From contig OX439005.1 in the NCBI GenBank assembly GCA_949316495.1, positions 5,241,001-5,305,000 of the forward strand: DNA of 64,000 nt, given 5' to 3'. Within the stretch, counting starts at the first letter, position 1, and each line of letters starts with the position of its first letter. This DNA is from Amphiduros pacificus. Its lineage: Eukaryota; Annelida; Polychaeta; Phyllodocida; Hesionidae. Made by a program: the position numbers and the translations under genes. Shown piece after piece: positions 35,021-48,836 of this stretch. The notes beneath the pieces are model-generated. The model did no database searches, had not been told where the DNA came from, and saw only the letters and a list, made by a program, of their open reading frames with translations.

Positions 35021-38000
35021 ATTATGTGGAAGGATAGAGGTGGGGTGGAGTGATAGAGGTGGGGTGGATGCACCATGTGGAGGGATAGAGGTGGATGCAC
35101 CATGTGGAGTGATAGAGGTGGATGCACCATGTGGAGGGATAGAGGTAGGGTGGATGCACCATGTGGAGTGATAGAGGTGGATGCACCATGTGGAGTGATA
35201 GAGGTGGATGCACCATGTGGAGGGATAGAGGTGGATGCACCATGTGGAGTGATAGAGGTGGATGCACCATGTGGAGTGATAGAGGTGGATGCACCATGTG
35301 GAGAGATAGAGGTGGATGCACCATGTGGAGGGATAGAGGTGGATGCACCATGTGGAGTGATAGAGGTGGATGCACCATGTGGAGTGATAGAGGTGGATGC
35401 ACCATGTGGAGTGATAGAGGTAGGGTGGATACACCATGTGGAGGGATAGAGGTGGATCCACCATGTGGAGGGATAGAGGTGGATGCACCATGTGGAGTGA
35501 TAGAGGTGAGGTGGATGCACCATGTGGAGGGATAGAGGTGGATGCACCATGTGGAGGGATAGAGGTGGGGTGGATGCACCATGTTGAGTGATAGAGGTGG
35601 ATCCACCATGTGGAGGGATAGAGGTGGATGCACCATGTGGAGTGATAGAGGTGAGGTGGATGCACCATGTGGAGTGATAGAGGTAGGGTGGATACACCAT
35701 GTGGAGGGATAGAGGTGGATGCACCATGTGGAGGGATAGAGGTGGATACACCATGTGGAGAGATAGAGGTGGATGCACCATGTGGAGTGACAGAGGTGGA
35801 TGCACCATGTGGAGTGATAGAGGTGGATGCACCATGTGGAGAGATAGAGGTGGATGCACCATGTGGAGTGATAGAGGTGGATGCACCATGTGGAGTGAAA
35901 GAGGTGAGGTGGATGCACCATGTGGAGTGATAGAGGTGGATACACCATGTGGAGTGATAGAGGTGAGGTGGATGCACCATGTGGAGTGATAGAGGTGGGC
36001 TGGAGTGACAGGGGTGGAGTGATAGAGGTGAGGTGGATGCACCATGTGGAGAGATAGAGGTGGATGCACCATGTGGAGGGATAGAGGTGGATGCACCATG
36101 TGGAGGGATAGAGGTGGATGCACCATGTGGAGGGATAGAGGTGGATGCACCATGTGGAGAGATAGAGGTGGATGCACCATGTGGAGGGATAGAGGTGGAT
36201 GCACCATGTGGAGGGATAGAGGTGGATGCACCATGTGGAGGGATAGAGGTGGATGCACCATGTGGAGAGATAGAGGTGGATGCACCATGTGGAGGGATAG
36301 AGGTGGATGCACCATGTGGAGAGATAGAGGTGGATGCACCATGTGGAGAGATAGAGGTGGATGCACCATGTGGAGGGATAGAGGTGGATGCACCATGTGG
36401 AGGGATAGAGGTGGATGCACCATGTGGAGAGATAGAGGTGGATGCACCATGTGGAGGGATAGAGGTGGATGCACCATGTGGAGGGATAGAGGTGGATGCA
36501 CCATGTGGAGGGATAGAGGTGGATGCACCATGTGGAGAGATAGAGGTGGATGCACCATGTGGAGTGACAGAGGTGGATGCACCATGTGGAGTGATAGAGG
36601 TGGATGCACCATATGGAGTGATAGAGGTGGATGCACCATGTGGAGTGATAGAGGTGGATGCACCATGTGGAGTGACAGAGGTGGATGCACCATGTGGAGT
36701 GATAGAGGTGGATGCACCATATGGAGTGATAGAGGTGGATGCACCATATGCAGTGATAGAGGTGGATGCACCATGTGGAGTGATAGAGGTGGATGCACCA
36801 TGTGGAGTGACAGAGGTGGATGCACCATGTGGAGTGATAGAGGTGGATGCACCATGTGGAGTGATAGAGGTGGATGCACCATGTGGAGTGATAGGGGTGG
36901 ATGCACCATGTGGAGTGATAGAGGTGGATGCACCATGTGGAGTGATAGAGGTGGATGCACCATGTGGAGTGATAGAGGTGGATGCACCATGTGGAGTGAT
37001 AGAGGTGGATGCACCATGTGGAGTGACAGAGGTGGATGCACCATGTGGAGTGATAGAGGTGGATGCACCATGTGGAGTGACAGAGGTGGATGCACCATGT
37101 GGAGTGACAGAGGTGGATGCACCATGTGGAGTGATAGAGGTGGATGCACCATGTGGAGTGATAGAGGTGGATGCACCATGTGGAGTGATAGAGGTGGATG
37201 CACCATGTGGAGTGATAGAGGTGGATGCACCATGTGGAGTGATAGAGGTGGATGCACCATATGGAGTGATAGAGGTGGATGCACCATGTGGAGTGATAGA
37301 GGTGGATGCACCATGTGGAGTGATAGAGGTGGATGCACCATGTGGAGTGATAGAGGTGGATGCACCATGTGGAGTGATAGAGGTGGATGCACCATGTGGA
37401 GTGATAGAGGTGGATGCACCATGTGGAGTGATAGAGGTGGATGCACCATGTGGAGTGACAGAGGTGGATGCACCATGTGGAGTGACAGAGGTGGATGCAC
37501 CATGTGGAGTGATAGAGGTGGATGCACCATGTGGAGTGATAGAGGTGGATGCACCATGTGGAGTGATAGAGGTCGATACACCATGTGGAGGGATAGAGGT
37601 GGATGCACCATGTGGAGGGATGGGGTGGATACACCATGTGGAGTGATAGAGGTGGATGCACCATGTGGAGGGATAGGGGTGGATGCACCATGTGGAGGGA
37701 TAGGGGTGGATACACCATGTGGAGTGATAAATGTAGGGTGGATACACCATGTGGAGTGATAAAGGTAGGGTGGATACACCATGTGGAGTGATAGAGGTGG
37801 ATGCACCATGTGGAGTGATAGAGGTGGATACACCATGTGGAGTGATAAATGTAGGGTGGATACACCATGTGGAGTGATAAAGGTAGGGTGGATACACCAT
37901 GTGGAGTGATAGAGGTGGATGCACCATGTGGAGTGATAGAGGTGGATACACCATGTGGAGTGATAGAGGTGGATGCACCATGTGGAGTGATAGAGGTCGA

Positions 38001-41000
38001 TACACCATGTGGAGGGATAGAGGTGGATGCACCATGTGGAGGGATGGGGTGGATACACCATGTGGAGTGATAGAGGTGGATGCACCATGTGGAGGGATAG
38101 GGGTGGATGCACCATGTGGAGGGATAGGGGTGGATACACCATGTGGAGTGATAAATGTAGGGTGGATACACCATGTGGAGTGATAAAGGTAGGGTGGATA
38201 CACCATGTGGAGTGATAGAGGTGGATGCACCATGTGGAGTGATAGAGGTGGGTACACCATGTGGAGTGATAAATGTAGGGTGGATACACCATGTGGAGTG
38301 ATAAAGGTAGGGTGGATACACCATGTGGAGTGATAGAGGTGGATGCACCATGTGGAGTGATAGAGGTGGATACACCATGTGGAGTGATAAATGTAGGGTG
38401 GATACACCATGTGGAGTGATAAAGGTAGGGTGGATACACCATGTGGAGTGATAGAGGTGGATGCACCATGTGGAGTGATAAAGGTAGGGTGGATACACCA
38501 TGTGGAGTGATAGAGGTGGATACACCATGTGGAGTGATAGAGGTCGATGCACCATGTGGAGGGATGGGGTGGATACACCATGTGGAGGGATAGGGGTGGA
38601 TGCACCATGTGGAGGGATAGGGGTGGATACACCATGTGGAGTGATAAATGTAGGGTGGATACACCATGTGGAGTGATAAAGGTAGGGTGGATACACCATG
38701 TGGAGTGATAGAGGTGGATGCACCATGTGGAGTGATAGAGGTGGATGCACCATGTGGAGTGACAGAGGTGGATGCACCATGTTGAGTGACAGAGGTGGAT
38801 GCACCATGTGGAGTGATAGAGGTGGATGCACCATGTGGAGTGATAGAGGTGGATGCACCATGTGGAGTGATAGGGGTGGATGCACCATGTGGAGTGATAG
38901 AGGTGGATGCACCATGTGGAGTGATAGAGGTGGATGCACCATATGGAGTGATAGAGGTGGATGCACCATGTGGAGTGATAGAGGTGGATGCACCATGTGG
39001 AGTGATAGAGGTGGATGCACCATGTGGAGTGATAGAGGTGGATGCACCATGTGGAGTGATAGAGGTGGATGCACCATGTGGAGTGATAGAGGTGGATGCA
39101 CCATGTGGAGTGATAGAGGTGGATGCACCATGTGGAGTGACAGAGGTGGATGCACCATGTGGAGTGACAGAGGTGGATGCACCATGTGGAGTGATAGAGG
39201 TGGATGCACCATGTGGAGTGATAGAGGTGGATGCACCATGTGGAGTGATAGAGGTCGATACACCATGTGGAGGGATAGAGGTGGATGCACCATGTGGAGG
39301 GATGGGGTGGATACACCATGTGGAGTGATAGAGGTGGATGCACCATGTGGAGGGATAGGGGTGGATGCACCATGTGGAGGGATAGGGGTGGATACACCAT
39401 GTGGAGTGATAAATGTAGGGTGGATACACCATGTGGAGTGATAAAGGTAGGGTGGATACACCATGTGGAGTGATAGAGGTGGATGCACCATGTGGAGTGA
39501 TAGAGGTGGATACACCATGTGGAGTGATAAATGTAGGGTGGATACACCATGTGGAGTGATAAAGGTAGGGTGGATACACCATGTGGAGTGATAGAGGTGG
39601 ATGCACCATGTGGAGTGATAGAGGTGGATACACCATGTGGAGTGATAGAGGTGGATGCACCATGTGGAGTGATAGAGGTCGATACACCATGTGGAGGGAT
39701 AGAGGTGGATGCACCATGTGGAGGGATGGGGTGGATACACCATGTGGAGTGATAGAGGTGGATGCACCATGTGGAGGGATAGGGGTGGATGCACCATGTG
39801 GAGGGATAGGGGTGGATACACCATGTGGAGTGATAAATGTAGGGTGGATACACCATGTGGAGTGATAAAGGTAGGGTGGATACACCATGTGGAGTGATAG
39901 AGGTGGATGCACCATGTGGAGTGATAGAGGTGGGTACACCATGTGGAGTGATAAATGTAGGGTGGATACACCATGTGGAGTGATAAAGGTAGGGTGGATA
40001 CACCATGTGGAGTGATAGAGGTGGATGCACCATGTGGAGTGATAGAGGTGGATACACCATGTGGAGTGATAAATGTAGGGTGGATACACCATGTGGAGTG
40101 ATAAAGGTAGGGTGGATACACCATGTGGAGTGATAGAGGTGGATGCACCATGTGGAGTGATAAAGGTAGGGTGGATACACCATGTGGAGTGATAGAGGTG
40201 GATACACCATGTGGAGTGATAGAGGTCGATGCACCATGTGGAGGGATGGGGTGGATACACCATGTGGAGGGATAGGGGTGGATGCACCATGTGGAGGGAT
40301 AGGGGTGGATACACCATGTGGAGTGATAAATGTAGGGTGGATACACCATGTGGAGTGATAAAGGTAGGGTGGATACACCATGTGGAGTGATAGAGGTGGA
40401 TGCACCATGTGGAGTGATAGAGGTGGATACACCATGTGGAGTGATAAATGTAGGGTGGATACACCATGTGGAGTGATAAAGGTAGGGTGGATACACCATG
40501 TGGAGTGATAGAGGTGGATGCACCATGTGGAGGGATAGAGGTGGATGCACCATGTGGAGTGATAGAGGTGGATGCACCATGTGGAGTGATAGAGGTGGAT
40601 GCACCATGTGGAGTGATAGAGGTGGATACACCATGTGGAGTGATAAAGGTGGATGCACCATGTGGAGTGATAGAGGTGGATGCACCATGTGGAGTGATAG
40701 AGGTGGATGCACCATGTGGAGTGATAGAGGTGGATGCACCATGTGGAGTGATAGAGGTGGATGCACCATATGGAGTGATAGAGGTGGATGCACCATGTGG
40801 AGGGATAGAGGTGGATGCACCATGTGGAGTGATAGAGGTGGATGCACCATGTGGAGTGATAGAGGTGGATGCACCATGTGGAGGGATAGAGGTGGATGCA
40901 CCATGTGGAGTGATAGAGGTGGATGCACCATGTGGAGTGATAGAGGTGGATACACCATGTGGAGTGATAAAGGTGGATACAACATGTGGAGGGATAGAGG

Positions 41001-43220
41001 TAGGGTGGATGCACCATGTGGGGTGATAGAGGTGGATGCACCATGTGGAGTGATAGAGGTGGATGCACCATGTGGAGTGATAGAGGTGGATGCACCATGT
41101 GGAGTGATAGAGGTGGATGCACCATGTGGAGTGATAGAGGTGGATGCACCATGTGGAGTGACAGAGGTGGATGCACCATGTGGAGTGACAGAGGTGGATG
41201 CACCATGTGGAGTGATAGAGGTGGATGCACCATGTGGAGTGATAGAGGTGGATGCACCATGTGGAGTGATAGAGGTCGATACACCATGTGGAGGGATAGA
41301 GGTGGATGCACCATGTGGAGGGATGGGGTGGATACACCATGTGGAGTGATAGAGGTGGATGCACCATGTGGAGGGATAGGGGTGGATGCACCATGTGGAG
41401 GGATAGGGGTGGATACACCATGTGGAGTGATAAATGTAGGGTGGATACACCATGTGGAGTGATAAAGGTAGGGTGGATACACCATGTGGAGTGATAGAGG
41501 TGGATGCACCATGTGGAGTGATAGAGGTGGATACACCATGTGGAGTGATAGAGGTGGATGCACCATGTGGAGTGATAGAGGTCGATACACCATGTGGAGG
41601 GATAGAGGTGGATGCACCATGTGGAGGGATGGGGTGGATACACCATGTGGAGTGATAGAGGTGGATGCACCATGTGGAGGGATAGGGGTGGATGCACCAT
41701 GTGGAGGGATAGGGGTGGATACACCATGTGGAGTGATAAATGTAGGGTGGATACACCATGTGGAGTGATAAAGGTAGGGTGGATACACCATGTGGAGTGA
41801 TAGAGGTGGATGCACCATGTGGAGTGATAGAGGTGGGTACACCATGTGGAGTGATAAATGTAGGGTGGATACACCATGTGGAGTGATAAAGGTAGGGTGG
41901 ATACACCATGTGGAGTGATAGAGGTGGATGCACCATGTGGAGTGATAGAGGTGGATACACCATGTGGAGTGATAAATGTAGGGTGGATACACCATGTGGA
42001 GTGATAAAGGTAGGGTGGATACACCATGTGGAGTGATAGAGGTGGATGCACCATGTGGAGTGATAAAGGTAGGGTGGATACACCATGTGGAGTGATAGAG
42101 GTGGATACACCATGTGGAGTGATAGAGGTCGATGCACCATGTGGAGGGATGGGGTGGATACACCATGTGGAGGGATAGGGGTGGATGCACCATGTGGAGG
42201 GATAGGGGTGGATACACCATGTGGAGTGATAAATGTAGGGTGGATACACCATGTGGAGTGATAAAGGTAGGGTGGATACACCATGTGGAGTGATAGAGGT
42301 GGATGCACCATGTGGAGTGATAGAGGTGGATACACCATGTGGAGTGATAAATGTAGGGTGGATACACCATGTGGAGTGATAAAGGTAGGGTGGATACACC
42401 ATGTGGAGTGATAGAGGTGGATGCACCATGTGGAGGGATAGAGGTGGATGCACCATGTGGAGTGATAGAGGTGGATGCACCATGTGGAGTGATAGAGGTG
42501 GATGCACCATGTGGAGTGATAGAGGTGGATACACCATGTGGAGTGATAAAGGTGGATGCACCATGTGGAGTGATAGAGGTGGATGCACCATGTGGAGTGA
42601 TAGAGGTGGATGCACCATGTGGAGTGATAGAGGTGGATGCACCATGTGGAGTGATAGAGGTGGATGCACCATATGGAGTGATAGAGGTGGATGCACCATG
42701 TGGAGGGATAGAGGTGGATGCACCATGTGGAGTGATAGAGGTGGATGCACCATGTGGAGTGATAGAGGTGGATGCACCATGTGGAGGGATAGAGGTGGAT
42801 GCACCATGTGGAGTGATAGAGGTGGATGCACCATGTGGAGTGATAGAGGTGGATACACCATGTGGAGTGATAAAGGTGGATACAACATGTGGAGGGATAG
42901 AGGTAGGGTGGATGCACCATGTGGGGTGATAGAGGTGGATGCACCATGTGGAGTGATAGAGGTAGGGTGGATGCACCATGTGGGGTGATAGAGGTAGGGT
43001 GGATGCACCATGTGGGGTGATAGAGGTGGATGCACCATGTGGAGTGATAGAGGTGGATGCACCATGTGGAGTGATAGAGGTGGATGCACCATGTGGAGTG
43101 ATAGAGGTGGATGCACCATGTGGAGTGATAGAGGTGGATGCACCATGTGGAGTGATAGAGGTGGATGCACCATGTGGAGTGATAGAGGTGGATACACCAT
43201 GTGGAGAGATAGAGGTGGAT
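35021..43220 (+). repeat. 8.2-kb minisatellite of 27- and 32-bp units with higher-order duplications
   Basis: The basic unit is GATAGAGGTGGATGCACCAT plus GTGGAGT (27 bp); a 32-bp form carries an extra GTAGG. About 290 units fill the block. The left edge is degenerate (TTATGTGGAAGGATAGAGG). From about 36.0 to 36.5 kb units mostly read GGGATAGAGG or GAGATAGAGG, then GTGATAGAGG dominates. Marker variants show large internal duplications: roughly 37.2-38.7 kb recurs 1,682 bp later, and roughly 39.5-40.98 kb recurs 1,903 bp later, with a 2,021-bp offset just before. All three minus-strand frames are stop-free for about 8 kb, explained by the units lacking stops in every frame. Confidence 0.97.
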
Positions 43221-44722
43221 AATGTTCCACTCGCTCCTATCTGCGCATGCGTAGGAGTCTCACTCTCTCCTTATCAGAATTATCGGACGCAAGCTCATTA
43301 AGATTTTATATCATAATTGGCAGCCACAATGCACGGTTTGATTGCATTCAGCCCATAATTTACACCTTTCAAATTTCTGTCAGACCGTTCAGGTCTGCTG
43401 ATGCCAAAATGATTATAAACTTTCATTTAATGCTGTGCCCATATTTGGACATTATACCTTGCAGGCGTTGATTTACAAGCCTATTGCTTTTTGACCTTTT
43501 GTTTAAGGTCCGCAATCGTAAAAACTAATATTTATGTCCAATGTGTAAATAAGGTTAGATGTAACATTGATTACATTGTCTGATATTAGATTACACTCAG
43601 ATATTTGCGTGCTCGTTGTGTGGCATTTTATGTCTATTATCATCATCAAATTTTACGAGTTTCTGGCACGTGCACAGCGGCCTCAAAAACTGTGTTTACC
43701 AAATTGCCATGAAATTTGATTATGTTATTGTAGATATAAATTATGAATGATAAAAGACAAAATAAAAACAGATGGAAATTTAATTATTTCTTTTATATCC
43801 TTTTAAAACAATTTAGACAATATCTAGATTTATTTATCATTTGGTCCTGCTGAGTTTTACACTGAAATGGAAGTCAATTTAGAAAACGATATTTTTGAAT
43901 TGAGCAAAAGGGGAGCTAAAATATATGAAATGATGGACTCTACATTATTTGAACATTAAAATAATGAGATTCTAATGTGATTTTGCTTGTTTCTTCCAGG
44001 GTATTGATATAAGTTTGATAGGGCAGAAGTCTGAAAAATCTCAATATAAACACTTGTAAATATTGACAGGTTAAACATGTCGTGAGACTCGACATTGGAG
44101 TTTAATTTCTCTCTTATATATGGCGACATTCTGACTAGGACTAATCCTTGTAAACATATCATTCAGGTGCCATTATTGGTTTGTGATATCCTATAGGATT
44201 AAGGATATAGAGCATGGCTTCTTAATATAAACAGAGATTAAGTCCGGTGCTGACCTCTGGTGTCAACACTTGTGTAGCATTACCTTAATAATAAGGCTTT
44301 ATTGGAACACTCAAAGCCCTGTACACTTGACCCCTGGATATTTTTTAACAATTTAAACCAAAATATAAAGGAAAACATTGGACAAAATTATGATTTCTAC
44401 ATTTTGAATACTTAAGAGGATCTACTTTCAATATGGTGAAAAGGCCCCCCCCCCCCAAAAAAAAAAAGAGTGTTTCCACTTGTATGGGTAAACATTTAGT
44501 GTTGATTGGCTGATTTTTTTTTTTTTTTATGTTACTTTTTTACAAACAAATTAATGTAAGGTCAAACTGTACCCAAATGAATGAAATCTAAGCTGACTTT
44601 ATTGATGTTTTGTCTTATTTTACATCTAAAATTGTATTTGTAAATAAAAAAGATTTCATGCAATATTTTGGAAATTCCATAAAATAATTTTGGTAGAGGT
44701 TTGAGTTAGTGTAAGTTGTCCC

Positions 44723-45305
44723 TATGGAAAATACCACATATAATTTCCTTGCGAGTTTTAATAAAGACTTTTACGTCACATGGGTAAACATTTTGATAAG
44801 TGTCCCAGTCCGTGCGCGTCCTTATATGATCACAAATTAACCCTACTTATCACAGTTTAAATATTTAATGATTTGGGGATGAAATGTTATGTAACCCCCC
44901 ATAGATAACACTGCCCCACCATCTGCCGTGAAATTACCAAAATCTGCAACAGCTCCGTTAGGATAAGTTATATCTGGTCACCAATTAGATAAGATAACGA
45001 GCCAACATCCTGGTTCTTAATGCCTCAAAATTAATTTATCATTTTATAATATATATAAGGTAATAACGGTAGGTCATGATTGAAAGTGCAAACACAACGT
45101 TTTATTTTTTGGGCCATATGAAAAATGCCATACATAATTTCCATGTCAGTTTTAATAAAGAATGTTACATCACACATATAAACACTTAGATAAGTTAAAT
45201 CTGGACACGTGTTAGATAAGATAACAAGTCAGGCAACGAGCCAGCATCCTGGTCTTAATGCCTCGGGATTATTACATCATTTTATAATATATAGGGTAAT
45301 GGCAT
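44723..45305 (+). repeat. diverged direct duplication, ~390-bp offset
   Basis: ATAATTTCCTTGCGAGTTTT at about 44740 matches ATAATTTCCATGTCAGTTTT at about 45129. Later landmarks GTTAGATAAGATAAC, GAGCCAACATCCTGGTTC and ATTTTATAATATATA appear in both copies in order. The second copy lacks roughly 140-150 bp internally. Confidence 0.8.
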
Positions 45306-45360
45306 ATTAATGATTTCTCATACAACCAACCTTACATGCTATTAATGATGTTAATCACCT

Positions 45361-45403
45361 TTATTTTATTTATTTATTTATTTATTTATTTATCTATTTA
45401 TTT
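45361..45403 (+). repeat. (TTTA)n microsatellite
   Basis: About ten TTTA/ATTT units with one CTAT interruption. Confidence 0.95.
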
Positions 45404-46349
45404 CGGGGCGTAGCAGTCTATTAAAATATGAACAGTTTACGCTCTGCGTTGTCAAATGCTTCGGGCGATTATATGAAGTTTACAAACGTGGTATAATGGA
45501 ATAACCATTATATTGGTGTTGGCAGAGGTGAAGTGTTTTCTCTGGCGATGTTTCAAAGTCTACACGATACATTATGGCGAGGCATACAGAGGATGTCTGT
45601 AATGTTGTCTGATCGATGTTGAACTTAGAGATTTAAAGAAGGCGGGCTTTGTCAACAGGTGTTGACCGCTGCTAAGAAGGTTATGATTTTCGTCAGTAAT
45701 TGACCACTAATGGCTTGAGGTGTCTTTGAAAGTGAAATAATCAAATAAGATTGACTGTAATTTTTTTGAAGTGGCATAATTTTGCGCAGTGTAGATGCAT
45801 ATTCGGGAGGCATCATCTGTAACATGAACCGCGGGATACTGAAATTAATATGACACAAAATTGGCAATATTCTAGTGAAATAGGCAGAAAAGGGGTTTCT
45901 TAAGTTACCCAGTTAGAGGTCAAGCTGAGGTCATCGTCAAAATGTATGCCCAATTATGGAGGGTGCTATTATAACTGTCTAAGGGTATATTGATTGTGAA
46001 ATGTTCCCCCGGGTATTCTTTTGACCCTGGATGTTTGAAATGACAAGCCACAGTGTACTTCTTGTTGTGAGATAATTTTCAGCACCTGTAATTACGCCAT
46101 TCACGTGTGTTGTGAAGATGGTTTTGAAAAGCAAACTTGAAAATTTCACTTTTTAAGAAGCTAACTACAAAGTTATTGTATTGAAAATACTCTGAAAGGC
46201 TCTCGATTCTGTATAGCCCGGAGAAGATAGAAAGGATATATACATTTATCATACCTAACCTCAAATACACTTCTTTATACGACATATTTTGCCTGCGGAA
46301 AGTTGGAATTGAGTTGATTCAGTTTTGAATGAGTTACATTGAGGTATTT

Positions 46350-46425
46350 CCCTCATTAGTGGGTAGAGTGTCGGACTTTGACACCGAGGCATTGACTCAG
46401 ATCCTCGGACTTGAACTCTGCCTTT
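46350..46425 (+). mobile_element. possible tRNA-like (SINE or pseudo-tRNA) fragment
   Basis: TTAGTGGGTAGAGTGTCGGA resembles an A box and D arm, CGGACTTTGACACCG could form an anticodon arm, and CGGACTTGAACTCTG is a weak B box. A cloverleaf is not convincing and no tail was identified. It could be a decayed SINE head. Confidence 0.3.
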
Positions 46426-47034
46426 GGCTATTACCTCATATATGTCTATGGCGTGATATTTTTTGAAAGATTTCATTTCACTTAAATTTGTTATACCGTT
46501 AATAGAAAAAAACAGCGAGACTAAATGAGTGATTGAAATTTTGTTGGAAAGTGAGAAGGCAAGATGAGCTGTGTTTTTATGGCGGGATGAAAAGTTGAGC
46601 GCGTCAGGTGTCTGGAGTGTAAGGGAAGCTGGAGAGGCACCCTGGGACGTAGGCTTTGTGGCTGCGCAAGAGACCCTAGGCGTCTGAGACCCCGTACATT
46701 GAAACTGGCAACACCGAGCCAAGAAAGATACCTTCGACTGTTACCTAACACTGCAAACATTGTAAAATAACTGCCATACATTTGATGAATTAGCATCCAA
46801 ATTGGTCTCCGGGCTGACACACCGCTTTATATGATATGAAAAGGAGAGGTTGACAGAGTCCTGGGATGTTTTGTTAGAGGTTTATGGGAGATGTATCATT
46901 AAGTATCCAGATCTAGCTAATTACCCATCTCACTCTCGCCCTAACATTGCCTATATAACAAATAAAAGAGGCTGCTACAGTCCAGAAGAGATTTCTAAAC
47001 AACAGTTATAGTATTAAGTTCTTTCTTCTGGTGT

Positions 47035-47460
47035 CGGCGGGGGATTAGGGCGCGTGATAAGTTACTAACAGATGATGTCGGCCATTGTTCTGTAGAGGTT
47101 GCATCATCGTGATTCCATTGACGAGCGCACAGCACGATCCGCGATATGTTGAGCGCTGAGCTTGTCAGCGAATTAGCCCCTCCTATAGAGTGAGGCGTAT
47201 GCCCGTAGGGGGCACTGCCAGTGGCGAGGCGTGTGAATCGATGGAACCGTCACGCATACAGCACCTTTTGAACTGAAGAGCTTTACTCTCTACGCTGCAT
47301 GCTTGTGGCAAAAATGTCCGCGCTTCTCACGACATGTGCCCAGTCCAAAGACTGACGGTGTTGCGCGCTGTGGTCAGGTGTGGGGACCCGTCAGGTTATA
47401 GCCGGCGGTGGTGATGTTCACACGACTCACCGTTGTCTCCTCACATCCTGACAGACCTAC
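47035..47460. promoter_or_regulatory. CpG-rich patch, possible alternative promoter or enhancer
   Basis: Nearly forty CpG dinucleotides occur in about 430 bp (for example GACGAGCGCAC, CGATCCGCGAT, GTCCGCGCTTC, TTGCGCGCTG), against very few in the flanks. A CTCF-like motif lies inside at 47202. No coding exon is evident. In a long intron this suggests a regulatory element or an internal start site. Confidence 0.4.
47202..47215 (+). promoter_or_regulatory. CTCF-like motif, one mismatch
   Basis: CCCGTAGGGGGCAC followed by TGCC, one mismatch to CCASYAGRKGGCRS, inside the CpG-rich patch. Confidence 0.35.
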
Positions 47461-47633
47461 GTACATACGCACACCTCCGACGACAAACCTGCGATGATAT
47501 ATATATACATATATACAGATATATTTATATGTGCACACTCCATCCTGTAAATATCCAAATTAAAATGCCTCAACAGTTATGACCTTATGTGGAGAAACAT
47601 AATTGATATCTAAAAAAAGACCTCTAAATATAT

Positions 47634-47646
47634 AGGTCAAAGGTCA
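47634..47646 (+). promoter_or_regulatory. perfect DR1 nuclear-receptor-like element
   Basis: AGGTCA, one base, AGGTCA: the HNF4/RXR/COUP-type direct repeat with spacing 1, about 170 bp beyond the CpG-rich patch. Confidence 0.35.
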
Positions 47647-48836
47647 GAGTGTGAAGTGTCTCATTTGCATGCAATATACATCCAGTGAGTACATGTGTCA
47701 TGGATATAACTGCATAATTACTCAGTGGAATAGTTCTTGACACATTACAGAGCGCACTTTAAACAGTGACTCGCAAGAATAGCCACTGTACATATACATT
47801 CTGGAAGTTCCTAGCAGTTGTCGAAGAATATCAGAAACTTGTATGTTTATTAATATTGAGTTCACAGGAAAATAAATATACTTGGATTGTACCATATTGC
47901 CAGACTTCCTTGAAAGGTAAGTTTGAAATATTTAGATTCTGTGTTATTTTTTACACGAGAATGAAATTTTTCGTGATGAATTCCTCAGCATCATGATAAA
48001 AAGAGATCTCAATGCAAAAATAACGGGACATTGAATGGCAAGAAAACTCTTGGGTATTAATGTACTCGGAATGAGGTTCTTAGGACTGTGAGTCAGAAAA
48101 CAGCTCGGCAAGACATCTTCTCATCGTCGAACAATGAGGTCTAATGACCAATCAACAAACAGCATTCATAAACAGATGGTTAAGAACGATAACAAGGAAA
48201 CGAGCGAAATCAACATGTGAAAATGACCTCGAAAGAGACATGCCGAGAGATGACTCAGCAAATTGATCGAGTTTGAGAGGGGTAAAGATTCCGTAATGGA
48301 CGGGGGCCTGGAATGAAATGGATGTAAGTCAAAAAGCATTAGGAGCAATGCTTGATGGGATTACAAGGGGGAGACATGATGGTGAAGGAGAGGGGGTGTT
48401 TGGAGACGGAATCGATGGCGTTACTTTGCATTGCTTGTCGTCTTTCCTCGCATCTTTCTCTGATCTCAGGGCCAAGAGACATGATGCTTCCCTGCCATGT
48501 GCTGTCAATTTATTTTTAAAGCAAAATGAAATTAATGAAACTTGTGATACAATATATATGAATATTGAAACTTCTTGGGTAGATCTTGTAGAAGAGTATT
48601 GTTGGAACTTCTTGGATATCTCTTGTAGAAGAGTATTTAGGTGTAATTTATAAACTTTATAAAAGTAAAAAAATAAAATTGCTAAAATCAAAACTGAACT
48701 ATATGATAAGTTGTCTGAATATCCAGGGATGCCACAGGTCAGGGGAAATCAGGAATTTTATACATTTTTCAAGGTCGAAAAAAGTCAGGGAATTTTGACT
48801 TTGGTCAGTAATAATCCAGAAAATGGGAGACCGAGT

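Noticed and set aside
34961-43230. Three minus-strand frames of about 2,640-2,740 codons
   Set aside because: They exist only because the 27/32-bp units lack stops in every frame. Composition is pure repeat, there are no splice or start signals, and all three frames are open at once.
46261-46820. Two overlapping minus frames of 153 and 99 codons
   Set aside because: They overlap each other in different frames and cover a tRNA-like fragment; no domain recognised.
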